From the NCBI GenBank assembly GCA_949289155.1, contig CASEMX010000029.1, positions 1 through 58,202 on the forward strand: a stretch of 58,202 nt of DNA. Reading direction: 5' to 3'. The position numbers and the translations under genes were made by a program. Position 1 is the stretch's first letter; the number at the start of each line of letters is the position of its first letter. Below, piece after piece: positions 34,264 through 42,327 of the stretch. This DNA is from an uncultured Parabacteroides sp. (GTDB lineage Bacteria; Bacteroidota; Bacteroidia; Bacteroidales; Tannerellaceae). Under the pieces are notes generated by a model. It saw only the letters and a list, made by a program, of their open reading frames with translations, ran no database searches and had not been told where the DNA came from.

Positions 34264-36558
34264 TTAGTCCGCTATACGGGAGACGGACTGGATGTTCTTT
34301 ATCTTGGAGAGCCGGACGCAGAGCTTCTGGATATCCTCCACATCATGCACCTTCATCTTGATTTGCCCTTTGAAGACGCCATCTTTCGCCTCTACCAGCA
34401 GGCGGATGATATAGACATTGAACTCTTCGGAGATGACATCGATGATTTCGTGCAGCACGCCTAACGAGTCGATGCCCCTGACGCCCAGCGTTGCCTCGAA
34501 GGAAGCCGACTGGTGGCTGCTCCATACCGTATTCAGGATACGTTCGCCGAAGCTGCTCTTGAGGCGCATGGCGATGGGGCAGGAGCGTTTGTGGACAATG
34601 ACCGTCCCGTCGTCGTTGATGAAGCCCAGCGACTCGTCACCGGGGATAGGCTTGCAGCAGTCCGCGATGACATAGTTGCGCTCGAACTCCTCCTCCCGCA
34701 AGACATAGGGCTTTTTCTTGTCGAAGGTAGGCTTCTGCTTCTCTTCCGCCTCTGTCTCTTGGGCATCCGACTTCGACTTCGTAGCCATCCGCAATGCCTG
34801 CTTCACATACTTGAACAGCACGTTGTCATTCTTGCCCTTCAATATCTTCTGCAGGTTATCCGGCAGCACGACCTCCCCCTTCTCCACGGAGTAGTAGAGG
34901 TCCTCGCGTTTATTAAAGCCATAATACATTGCCAGCTTATCGAGGTTCTGCACAGACGCCTCCATGTCCGCCTTCTTGAAGGCATCCAGCACCTTCGCCT
35001 CGCCCTCCTTGACTGTATCTTTACGGATACGCCGGATGACAGCGGCAATCTTGGTACGAGCCCGTGCCGTAGTGACGAAGTTCAGCCACTCCGGTTGAGG
35101 CGTTTGCGAGCGAGAGGTGAGCACCTCCACTTGGTCGCCGCTTGCCAGCTTATGGCTCAGGGGAACCAACCGGTGATTGACCTTCGCACCGATGCATTTG
35201 TTGCCGACATCGGAGTGCAGCGCATAGGCAAAGTCAAGCGCCGTAGCCCCCTGCGGCAAGGTCTTTATATCCCCCTTCGGGGTAAATACGAATATCTCGG
35301 AAGAGAAGAGGTTGAGTTTGATGGTATCGAGGAAGTCCAAGGCATTCGGGTCCGGGTTCTCTAATATCTCTTGGATAGTCTGAATCCACTTGTCCAGCTC
35401 GGTATCCTCCTCTACATGATGCTCCTTATATTTCCAATGCGCCGCAAAGCCCTTCTCGGCGATATCATCCATACGGCGGCTACGGATTTGGATTTCCACC
35501 CACTGCCCGTCCGGTCCCATGACTGTCACATGCAACGCCTGATACCCATTCGCCTTCGGACGGCTCACCCAATCGCGGATACGGTCCGGGCGGATACGGT
35601 ATATATCGGTAATGGCAGAGTAGATATCCCAGCATTGGTTCTTCTCATCGACACCGGGGAGCGGGTCGAAGATGATACGCACCGCATAGATATCGTAGAT
35701 GTCCTCGAACGGGACCTTCTTGGTCTCCATCTTATTCCATATCGAGTAAACCGACTTGACCCGCGCCTTCATCTCGTAGTGCAGTCCCATTGCTTTGAGC
35801 TTGGCATCTACCGGCTCGGCAAAGTGCTGGAACAGGCGCTCGCGAATCGAAGCCGTAGCCTCCAGCTTCTTGGTAATCATTTCATACTCCTGCGGATGCT
35901 CATATTTGAAGCTCAGGTCCTCCAGTTCCGTCTTAATCGAGAAGAGCCCTAAGCGGTGTGCCAAGGGAGCGTACAGGTAGAGCGTTTCCCCTGCAATCTT
36001 GAACTGCTTGGCAGGAAGCATCGAACCTAATGTGCGCATATTATGCAGACGGTCGGCTATCTTAATCAGTATCACCCGGATATCATCACTCATGGTCAAG
36101 AGCAACTTACGGAAGTTCTCCGCCTGTGCCGATGCTTGCTCACCGAAGATACCACCGGCAATCTTCGTTAATCCATCAACGATTTGGGCTATCTTATCGC
36201 CGAACATATTGCGGATATCCTCTACGGTATATTCGGTATCTTCCACTACGTCATGCAACAATGCGGAACAGATAGACGTGGAGCCTAATCCCATTTCACT
36301 GCAGACAATCTTGGCGACAGCAATCGGGTGCATGATATAAGGTTCACCGGAACGGCGTTTGACGCCATCGTGTGCCTGTTTAGCGAAGTTGAAAGCCTTT
36401 GTTATACGCTCAACCTTGCGTCGGTGGTTCGACTTTAAATAATCTTGCAGCAAATCGTTGAACCCTTCCTGTATCATTCGTTCGTCCGGTGATAAAGCGG
36501 ACAAATCTTGTGCCGATAGCTGACCTATTGTGCTTTGTTTATCATTTGTATCTTCCAT
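34264..36558 (-). CDS. spoT: Bifunctional (p)ppGpp synthetase/hydrolase (RelA/SpoT homologue)
   Basis: Makes and degrades (p)ppGpp, the stringent-response alarmone. The 764 residues hold all domains in order: HD hydrolase (YIMHPIAVAKIVCSEMG...ALLHDVVEDTEYTVEDI, with the His-Asp pair and the ED pair intact), synthetase (YDIYAVRIIF, then RIRDWVSRPKANGYQALHVTVMGPDG, and IAEKGFAAHWKYKE), TGS (IFVFTPKGDIKTLPQGATALDFAYALHSDVG), the zinc-finger-like linker (VIADCCKPIPGDESLGFINDDG), and a C-terminal ACT domain (TLGVRGIDSLGVLHEIIDVISEE). Both catalytic halves look functional. A -7 element lies 35 bases upstream. It converges with the 29772 gene across the palindrome array. Confidence 0.95.
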   Translation of the reverse strand: MEDTNDKQSTIGQLSAQDLSALSPDERMIQEGFNDLLQDYLKSNHRRKVERITKAFNFAKQAHDGVKRRSGEPYIMHPIAVAKIVCSEMGLGSTSICSALLHDVVEDTEYTVEDIRNMFGDKIAQIVDGLTKIAGGIFGEQASAQAENFRKLLLTMSDDIRVILIKIADRLHNMRTLGSMLPAKQFKIAGETLYLYAPLAHRLGLFSIKTELEDLSFKYEHPQEYEMITKKLEATASIRERLFQHFAEPVDAKLKAMGLHYEMKARVKSVYSIWNKMETKKVPFEDIYDIYAVRIIFDPLPGVDEKNQCWDIYSAITDIYRIRPDRIRDWVSRPKANGYQALHVTVMGPDGQWVEIQIRSRRMDDIAEKGFAAHWKYKEHHVEEDTELDKWIQTIQEILENPDPNALDFLDTIKLNLFSSEIFVFTPKGDIKTLPQGATALDFAYALHSDVGNKCIGAKVNHRLVPLSHKLASGDQVEVLTSRSQTPQPEWLNFVTTARARTKIAAVIRRIRKDTVKEGEAKVLDAFKKADMEASVQNLDKLAMYYGFNKREDLYYSVEKGEVVLPDNLQKILKGKNDNVLFKYVKQALRMATKSKSDAQETEAEEKQKPTFDKKKPYVLREEEFERNYVIADCCKPIPGDESLGFINDDGTVIVHKRSCPIAMRLKSSFGERILNTVWSSHQSASFEATLGVRGIDSLGVLHEIIDVISEEFNVYIIRLLVEAKDGVFKGQIKMKVHDVEDIQKLCVRLSKIKNIQSVSRIAD

Positions 36559-36592
36559 AGCGCGACCTCCCTGCTTATAAGTGAGTAAGGCA

Positions 36593-36600
36593 CAAATATA
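36593..36600 (-). promoter_or_regulatory. -7 element of the (p)ppGpp synthetase/hydrolase gene
   Basis: The minus strand reads TATATTTG, an exact TAnnTTTG, giving a leader of about 28 nt. The -33 element is not clear. Confidence 0.45.
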
Positions 36601-36656
36601 GGAAATATTCGTTAAGAGACGATAAGTAAGGGCAAAAAATGTAGGGATATAAATAA

Positions 36657-36700
36657 AATAATCGATATTCGCCCTTCTTATACAGCGAATATCGATTATT
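36657..36700 (-). terminator. Terminator after the Rpn-type nuclease gene
   Basis: Perfect 16-bp stem: AATAATCGATATTCGC (36657-36672) and its complement (36685-36700) around a 12-base loop; the minus strand continues TTATTTAT. It shares the word AATATCG(A/G)TTATT with the terminator on the other side of the gene. Confidence 0.75.
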
Positions 36701-36728
36701 TCCCTTTTGTCCCGGAATATATCAATTC

Positions 36729-37607
36729 TTATAAGGATTGAATCTCAAGTTCGGAGAGCCCGGTAGATTGTTGAATTATAGAGGATGAAAGCCCCAGTGC
36801 TTTGAGATTCTTTGCTATTTCGATTCGTTCTGCTTTCATGCCAGCTTCCTTGCCTTTTTCCATTCCTTCTTTCAACCCTTCTCTTAACCCTTCTTTGCGT
36901 GCGGTGTTCATTGTATTATGATAGTCCCGATAGATTTTTAGTTCTTCTTCATAGACTTTCAGCTCTTCGGCATTTAAAGCAGAAGTATCGGCTATGTCTA
37001 AGAGTTTGTCCCAGACAGCACGTTGTGCATTGAATGGCATTCGTTTTAACATATGCATATTCTTTATCAGATATAACCAACGTTCGAAATCATTTTCACA
37101 TTCATCCGCCTCTTTGGTAAAACGAGGCATTTCCAAGAATATTTGTCGTAAATTGTGATTTATTATTTTGCCTGTTTTATAATCGCATAGAGCAACATCT
37201 GTACGGAACTTGGTACTATGAGCCATTTTGAAGTCCATAAAGTAAACACCATAGACCGGATTCAGCTGATAGTCCCATTCTTTCCCCTTTTTGCCCTGTT
37301 CGACCACTAAACGGCTTTCGTAATAGAGCGCTCTATCCAAAAAGTTATCTTGTCTAAGAGCTTGCATTTCTACGATAAACTGTGTTCCATCGTTACTTTC
37401 GCAATAGACGTCGAAGATTATCTTTCGTTTCTCTTCGACTTCCGGCAATATTTCCGGATTTTTGAAAGTCAAATTGGCAACGGTGCGTTCGCCATCCAAC
37501 AAACAATTCAAGAAATCAATCACTATATCCTTATTGATTTCCTGAGCAAAAATTCTTTTGAACCCAAAATCCGTGAACGGATTTACAAATTTCCTGTCTT
37601 TTTCCAT
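36729..37607 (-). CDS. Rpn-family recombination-promoting nuclease / PD-(D/E)XK transposase-like protein
   Basis: 292 residues from the ATG at 37607 (MEKDRKFVNPFTDFGFKRIF), chosen over an upstream ATG because the promoter and leader fit and the family starts here. It matches the Bacteroidetes Rpn/PDDEXK_2 proteins: FVNPFTDFGFKRIFAQEINKDIVIDFLNCLL, then the nuclease core KRKIIFDVYCESNDGTQFIVEMQ (D...ExQ) and DNFLDRALYYESRLVVEQ. Near the C-terminus lies GLREGLKEGMEKGKEAGMKAERIEIAKNLKALGLS, the usual repetitive helical tail. Escherichia coli Rpn proteins are DNA endonucleases that promote RecA-independent recombination; relatives here are multicopy and often called transposases, but movement is unproven. 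Promoter and terminators are its own. Confidence 0.88.
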   Translation of the reverse strand: MEKDRKFVNPFTDFGFKRIFAQEINKDIVIDFLNCLLDGERTVANLTFKNPEILPEVEEKRKIIFDVYCESNDGTQFIVEMQALRQDNFLDRALYYESRLVVEQGKKGKEWDYQLNPVYGVYFMDFKMAHSTKFRTDVALCDYKTGKIINHNLRQIFLEMPRFTKEADECENDFERWLYLIKNMHMLKRMPFNAQRAVWDKLLDIADTSALNAEELKVYEEELKIYRDYHNTMNTARKEGLREGLKEGMEKGKEAGMKAERIEIAKNLKALGLSSSIIQQSTGLSELEIQSL

Positions 37608-37663
37608 AGTCAAGCCAGTTTTTATTATATAAATATTCAACTTCTCTCTGTAGAAGTTCGAGG

Positions 37664-37694
37664 CAAATATAGGGAATCTTTCGTAGAAAACAAA
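37664..37694 (-). promoter_or_regulatory. Promoter of the Rpn-type nuclease gene
   Basis: The minus strand reads TTTG (37694-37691), a 19-bp spacer, then TATATTTG (37671-37664). A small hairpin (AACTTCT/AGAAGTT at about 37639-37658) follows in the leader. Confidence 0.7.
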
Positions 37695-37728
37695 AATATC
37701 GGTTATTTTTGAGGGAATAACCGATATT
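37695..37728 (-). terminator. Terminator after trpB2
   Basis: Perfect 13-bp stem AATATCGGTTATT / AATAACCGATATT with an 8-base loop. The minus strand continues TTTGTTTTC, and this run contains the -33 element of the next gene. Confidence 0.75.
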
Positions 37729-37766
37729 CTCTTGAAAATGACGGATATTTTTTGAACTAATCTCCT

Positions 37767-39128
37767 TTAGATGATTTGTTCTAATTCGGAAAGGTTCTTT
37801 TTTACCTCTTCATCTGAGACCGCATAATTGCGTAAATCTCCAGCCAAATACATATCGTATGCCGCCATGTCGATAAGTCCGTGGCCGGAAAGGTTAAACA
37901 GGATGGTTTTCGGGGTTCCTTCCAGTTTTGCCTGTTTCGCTTCGCGGATGGCTGTGGCAATGGCGTGAGCCGATTCCGGAGCCGGAATGATTCCTTCGCA
38001 TTGGGCGAACAGCGTTGCAGCCTCGAAGGTTTCCAATTGCTGGATATCTACCGCTTCCATCAGTCCGTCTTTCATTAATTGACTGACAATTGCACCTGCA
38101 CCGTGGTAACGCAATCCACCGGCATGGATATTTGCCGGAGCGAAATTGTGCCCTAACGTGAACATCGGGATTAATGGAGTATAACCCGCTTCATCTCCAA
38201 AATCATATTGGAACTGTCCGCGTGTCAATTTCGGACAAGAAGCCGGTTCTGCGGCAACAATACGCACATTTTTGCCTTCTACTAATTTATGCCGCATAAA
38301 CGGGAATGAAATGCCGGAGAAATTGGAACCGCCTCCGAAACATCCGATGACAACATCCGGATATTCACCTGCCATTTCCATTTGTTTTTCCGCTTCGAGT
38401 CCGATTACGGTTTGATGTAACATGACATGATTGAGAACACTTCCCAATGTATATTTGCAATTCGGGGTACTCATGGCCAATTCGACGGCTTCGGAGATGG
38501 CTGTTCCTAAACTTCCTTGATAATTCGGGTGGTCAGTCAGAATCTTACGTCCGGCTTTTGTACTCATACTGGGCGATGCAATTACCTGCGCGCCGAATGT
38601 TTGCATAATCGAGCGGCGGTAAGGTTTTTGATGATAGCTGACCTTTACCATATAAACCGCCAATTCCAGTCCGAAAGCTTTGGCTGCATACGACAAAGCT
38701 GCGCCCCATTGTCCGGCTCCGGTCTCGGTTGTGATATTGGTTACGCCCTCTTGTTTGCAATAATAAGCCTGAGCCAAAGCAGAATTCAGTTTATGTGAAC
38801 CAATCGGACTGACACTTTCGTTCTTAAAATAGATATGTGCCGGCGTATCCAATGCTTTCTCCAATCCGGTTGCCCGTACCAATGGAGTTGGACGCCATAC
38901 TTTATATAATTCACGAACCTCTTCCGGAATTTCAATCCATGTATCGGTCGTATTCATCTCTTGGTGGGATACTGCTTTCGAGAAGAGCGGATACAAATCC
39001 TCTTCTTTTATCGGTTGTTTGGTTTGCGGATTCAGAATGGGCATGGGTTTGTTTTTCATATCGGCTACGATATTATACCATGCCGTTGGAATATCCTTTT
39101 CTTGTAATAAAAACTTCTTTGTATTCAT
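37767..39128 (-). CDS. trpB2: TrpB-like PLP enzyme (tryptophan synthase beta, type 2)
   Basis: Fold-type II pyridoxal-phosphate enzyme of the TrpB2 branch, which condenses indole with serine to give tryptophan without needing the alpha subunit. It has 453 residues, longer than TrpB1 as usual for this class. The PLP lysine lies in SPIGSHKLNSALAQAYYC; the phosphate-binding loop is GCFGGGSNFSGISFPF. The long N-terminal extension (MNTKKFLLQEKDIPTAWYNIVADM...) and EVRELYKVWRPTPLVRA are typical of type 2. No trp genes flank it, so it probably salvages indole, common in the gut, alongside a standard trp operon elsewhere. It has its own promoter and terminator. Confidence 0.93.
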   Translation of the reverse strand: MNTKKFLLQEKDIPTAWYNIVADMKNKPMPILNPQTKQPIKEEDLYPLFSKAVSHQEMNTTDTWIEIPEEVRELYKVWRPTPLVRATGLEKALDTPAHIYFKNESVSPIGSHKLNSALAQAYYCKQEGVTNITTETGAGQWGAALSYAAKAFGLELAVYMVKVSYHQKPYRRSIMQTFGAQVIASPSMSTKAGRKILTDHPNYQGSLGTAISEAVELAMSTPNCKYTLGSVLNHVMLHQTVIGLEAEKQMEMAGEYPDVVIGCFGGGSNFSGISFPFMRHKLVEGKNVRIVAAEPASCPKLTRGQFQYDFGDEAGYTPLIPMFTLGHNFAPANIHAGGLRYHGAGAIVSQLMKDGLMEAVDIQQLETFEAATLFAQCEGIIPAPESAHAIATAIREAKQAKLEGTPKTILFNLSGHGLIDMAAYDMYLAGDLRNYAVSDEEVKKNLSELEQII

Positions 39129-39159
39129 ATTTCTCTTGTTTTGTTAGCAATTTTGATAG

Positions 39160-39190
39160 CAAAGGAACAAATAATATTTCTTTTTTCAAA
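39160..39190 (-). promoter_or_regulatory. Promoter of trpB2
   Basis: The minus strand reads TTTG (39190-39187), a 19-bp spacer, and TTCCTTTG (39167-39160), one mismatch from TAnnTTTG. The SQR-like gene has the same TTCCTTTG variant. Confidence 0.6.
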
Positions 39191-39237
39191 TATAATTGGT
39201 GCTTTCTTGTTGGATTTGTTATCTGATAGAAACAAAA

Positions 39238-39275
39238 TTATCTTCCTGCAAAGCGGGAACTCTACAGGAAGATAA
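39238..39275 (-). terminator. Terminator of the fucosidase operon
   Basis: TTATCTTCCTG and CAGGAAGATAA form a perfect 11-bp stem, followed on the minus strand by TTTTG. Confidence 0.7.
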
Positions 39276-39313
39276 CGTGATTTGTCCCCTAAAATAGGGA
39301 ATCTGAGCCATTG

Positions 39314-40360
39314 TTACAGTTTCACGATAGTAAATTTGCCATCATGATCGACAGTATAGCATTCTCCTCGTTCCGGTAACGTGATTTTAATCAGAAATTG
39401 GGTGGAAGTGGCTTCCACACTGAGTTGCTCAGCACTCTTGACGCTTGATAATTCCGCATCGGTCAGCGCGAAGTCGGCCACACTATTCATATATTTCCCT
39501 TTTTCTTTATAATTATCCAACTGCGCATAGAACATTGCCCAAAGAAGTTTGTATGCTTGCATGTTTAAGTCCGGTTTAACGGTCCGGGCTCCCGCCGGAG
39601 CATCTAAGAAATGGAGGAATCCCCAACGGTCTGGCATGTGCATATCCACTTTCCCGGTCGGCGACCATACCCAATTTTCTTCCGGTTGTCCTTTTACTAA
39701 GTGTTGTACGCGCGAAAAGTTAATTCTCCACGTCGGATACTTTTTCGGATTATCGAAATTGTAGGTCAATGCCGCAAAAGGGATGGCCATTTCTACCGTC
39801 CATGAAGCATCTGTGTCATCCTCTTTGTTTAATGTGCCGTTTAGTCCGACAGCCAGTTGCAATCCTTCGCAATTCCAAGGGATAAAGAAGGAACCATTGC
39901 TGCGGTAAGGCTTTTCTAACAACAAGTCGAAGATAACGCCGCGTGCATTATTCTCGATTTCGAAATAACGAATCCCGTCGCCGTCCGGGTCAAGGAATAC
40001 TTCGAAGTCATTGTCGTAATATATAATGGTATCGCGTTGCGTTAAATTTGCAACAATATTATCTTCCATCAGAGTCGCTCCAATATAAAGATACTCATCG
40101 TCCCACAACATTTTGACGGTCGTGGGTTTTGACGGAATGGGATAGCCTTCCCCCCGTATATCGACAAATTTTTCAGAACTTTGAGCCTTTGCCCATGATG
40201 TTTCATCCAGATTGCCATCAATTTTTATTGGGTCTGTTGTCCGGAAGCAGTTGTAGCTGCGCGGTTCTGTCAGTACCGCTTTGTAACGCTCAAACAGTGA
40301 TTGTCCGAAAGCAGTCGATGCGATGCACATCAGGACTGCACCTAATAAGAATCTTTTCAT
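39314..40360 (-). CDS. Exported CBM9-like carbohydrate-binding protein
   Basis: 348 residues from the ATG at 40360 (MKRFLLGAVLMCIASTAFGQ), which gives a good signal peptide; an upstream ATG at 40390 overlaps the fucosidase gene and is less likely. The body follows the carbohydrate-binding family 9-like pattern: DPIKIDGNLDETSWAKAQSSEKFVDI near the start, TVKMLWDDEYLYIGATLMEDNI, YYDNDFEVFLDPDGDGIRYFEIENNARGVIFDLLL, WTVEMAIPFAAL, and WRINFSRVQ. Members of the broader family bind sugar reducing ends or act as accessory domains of surface enzymes. It is translated 14 bases after the fucosidase stop, so the two proteins should act on the same glycan. There is no SusC/SusD pair nearby. Confidence 0.85.
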   Translation of the reverse strand: MKRFLLGAVLMCIASTAFGQSLFERYKAVLTEPRSYNCFRTTDPIKIDGNLDETSWAKAQSSEKFVDIRGEGYPIPSKPTTVKMLWDDEYLYIGATLMEDNIVANLTQRDTIIYYDNDFEVFLDPDGDGIRYFEIENNARGVIFDLLLEKPYRSNGSFFIPWNCEGLQLAVGLNGTLNKEDDTDASWTVEMAIPFAALTYNFDNPKKYPTWRINFSRVQHLVKGQPEENWVWSPTGKVDMHMPDRWGFLHFLDAPAGARTVKPDLNMQAYKLLWAMFYAQLDNYKEKGKYMNSVADFALTDAELSSVKSAEQLSVEATSTQFLIKITLPERGECYTVDHDGKFTIVKL

Positions 40361-40373
40361 AACTAATAGGGCA

Positions 40374-41732
40374 TTAATCGTCATAATCATTAAAACTAAT
40401 CACTTGTCCTGCGCCGCGGTAGAGTTTAATCGGCTCTTCAAGGTCCACCGCGAGAACGGTAATCTTTTCATCCAATACATTCTCCGGGACTTCCACGTAG
40501 CAAACTCCGGGAACTTCGCTCCACGAGATATCATTATATCTTACCCATTTGAGCTTTTCGTTGTTTCCTACTACCCGTACATCTTTGATACGGCTTTTGA
40601 GCCCTTTTATCTCGATATTTTCTGTCGGCTTATAAGGAATATAGAGATAAAGCGTCTTGCCGTCTAAACTTAAAGAGGTATAAGCTTGCACATGTCCTGC
40701 GGGAATGCCCGGTTTGGTATCGTAGATTGCCTCTTTATGTTTGGAGGTCCAGCGTCCGAATTCCTTTAAGATGGCAACCTGTTCCTCTGGAATGGTTCCG
40801 TCCGCCTTGGGACCGATGTCTAATAACAGATTGCCTCCGAGACTGATGCAATCCACCAACATACGCAGCAGGACCATATCGCTTTTATAATTCTTATCAT
40901 CGAGGCGATATCCCCATGAGTCGTTCATGGTCATGCAAGTTTCCCACCATTGGGATTGCGGTTTGGTTACCGGCACACCTAACTCCGGTGTGTCATAATC
41001 GCCATATCCTTGGATACGTGAGTTGATAATGACGCCGGGATTCGTTTCGCGTAGCATCGCTACGATTTCTTTTGCTTTCCAATCTTCGGCGGTTTGTTCC
41101 CAATCGCCATCAAACCAATAAAGGTCCGGTTTCCATGTGTTGTTCAATTCCTTTAATTGGGCAAAGTTGAAGTCAACGAAGTGCTGCCATCTTTCCGGTT
41201 CTTTATGAATATCGTATCGTGCCGGGCCTTTGCGGTAGATGTTCGGGTAATCTTCGCGCGGCCAGTCGATGAGCGAGTAGTAGAATCCGAGTTTAATCCC
41301 TTGTTTGCGTACCTCTTCTGCGAACGGAGCCAGCACATCACGTCCGGCAGGGGAGGATTTCACCGCACTGAAGTCGCCGGCTTTCGTATCCCAAAGGGCA
41401 AATCCGTCGTGATGCTTGGTCGTGATTACGGTATATTGCGCACCGCTCTCTTTAATCAGTTTCGCCCAATAGGCGGGGTCATAGTTTGCGGCTGTAAATT
41501 CTTCGCGCTGTTTCATGTAGTCTTCCAGCGTGACGATTTGGTTGTGGAATGCCCAGCTCTCGGAGGTCTTTCCTGAGGAGTAAATGCCCCAATGAATGAA
41601 TATTCCGAGTTTGGCTTTTGAGAACCATTCCATCCGTTCTGCCTTTTGCTCCGGAGTTTCGGCATGGAGCGACGGCACGGTTGCGGTCATCAGCAGAGAC
41701 AGCGCAATCAGGAGAGTGTTTTTTAGTTTCAT
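40374..41732 (-). CDS. Alpha-L-fucosidase (GH29), exported
   Basis: Retaining glycoside hydrolase family 29 enzyme that removes terminal alpha-L-fucose, for example from host mucin or milk glycans. There are 452 residues from the ATG at 41732, which gives the signal peptide MKLKNTLLIALSLLMTATVPSLHA. GH29 hallmarks are MEWFSKAKLGIFIHWGIYSSG, YDPAYWAKLIKESGAQYTVITTKHHDGFALWD, VLAPFAEEVRKQGIKLGFYYSLIDW and KPDLYWFDGDW, in which the Asp of WFDG is the usual nucleophile. LLDIGPKADGTIPEEQ closes the barrel, followed by a beta-sandwich tail. There is no lipobox, so it is probably periplasmic. A -7 element lies 40 bases upstream. It is the first gene of a two-gene operon. Confidence 0.93.
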   Translation of the reverse strand: MKLKNTLLIALSLLMTATVPSLHAETPEQKAERMEWFSKAKLGIFIHWGIYSSGKTSESWAFHNQIVTLEDYMKQREEFTAANYDPAYWAKLIKESGAQYTVITTKHHDGFALWDTKAGDFSAVKSSPAGRDVLAPFAEEVRKQGIKLGFYYSLIDWPREDYPNIYRKGPARYDIHKEPERWQHFVDFNFAQLKELNNTWKPDLYWFDGDWEQTAEDWKAKEIVAMLRETNPGVIINSRIQGYGDYDTPELGVPVTKPQSQWWETCMTMNDSWGYRLDDKNYKSDMVLLRMLVDCISLGGNLLLDIGPKADGTIPEEQVAILKEFGRWTSKHKEAIYDTKPGIPAGHVQAYTSLSLDGKTLYLYIPYKPTENIEIKGLKSRIKDVRVVGNNEKLKWVRYNDISWSEVPGVCYVEVPENVLDEKITVLAVDLEEPIKLYRGAGQVISFNDYDD

Positions 41733-41770
41733 ACTTGTAGTTTTTTGTTTGTTTGTTGTTACTTGTTGGG

Positions 41771-41778
41771 CAAACATA
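41771..41778 (-). promoter_or_regulatory. -7 element of the fucosidase operon
   Basis: The minus strand reads TATGTTTG, an exact TAnnTTTG. The nearest TTTG (41806-41803) is 24 bp away, longer than usual. Confidence 0.5.
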
Positions 41779-41990
41779 CGAATTTTATCCGGAATAACCG
41801 CACAAATCCCCTTTTTTCTCCTTTGGTTGCTCTAAACATGCCTAATTATATTCATTTATTTTAATTAGGAACGGGGAAATCCGGGGAAAATATCCGTTCT
41901 TTCCGTAAAATAGCAGGATAAAATGCAGAACAAACCGAATCCTTTTGCGCATCCCGCCGGAGATGTCCTTTTTACTTGCTTTTGCCACCT

Positions 41991-42122
41991 CTGGACGTTG
42001 ACGTTGCCATGTCTGGACGAAGGCATTGCCTTGGCTGGACGGAGAGGGAGCGTTGGCTGGACGGAGAGGGGGCGTTGGCTGGACGGAGAGGGGGCGTTGG
42101 CTGGACGGAGGTTAAATTGACT
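41991..42122. repeat. Six tandem copies of a 22-bp repeat
   Basis: Copies begin with CTGGAC at 41991, 42013, 42035, 42057, 42079 and 42101, an exact 22-bp period. The first two are diverged; the next three are nearly identical (CTGGACGGAGAGGGGG followed by CGTTGG); the last is partial. The unit is strongly purine-biased and not palindromic. It fills the gap between the divergent fucosidase operon and the Oar-like receptor. Confidence 0.9.
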
Positions 42123-42290
42123 CTAAGAAAGGAATGCAGAAATCAAATTCGTATAGCCTTGCAAAAAACGAAATTTTGCCAAATTTGTAAATGCTTATAA
42201 TACAGTAATTTTCTGGATATTCTTTTGAGGTGTAATGAAATTGTAATCAGATTATTGATAAATCGTAATGCGTATATGCTAAGAAAACTA

Positions 42291-42298
42291 TAATTTTG
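42291..42298 (+). promoter_or_regulatory. -7 element of the Oar-like receptor gene
   Basis: TAATTTTG (exact TAnnTTTG) 29 bases before the ATG. No clear TTTG lies at the expected -33 distance. Confidence 0.45.
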
Positions 42299-42327
42299 CG
42301 CAAAATTTCTAATTAAACATCAGTTTT

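Noticed and set aside
33995-34267. A 90-residue repetitive protein (YPRVG, TPYMG repeats)
   Set aside because: The open frame is a by-product of the 24-bp period, which is a multiple of three. There is no start context, and composition follows the DNA palindromes.
34513-35364. A 283-codon frame antisense to the (p)ppGpp synthetase gene
   Set aside because: Leu/Arg-rich composition typical of an antisense shadow; the sense gene covers all of it with intact domains.
36729-37607. A complete insertion sequence
   Set aside because: The protein is transposase-like by family name only. There are no terminal inverted repeats enclosing it that are not better explained as terminators, and no direct target repeats.
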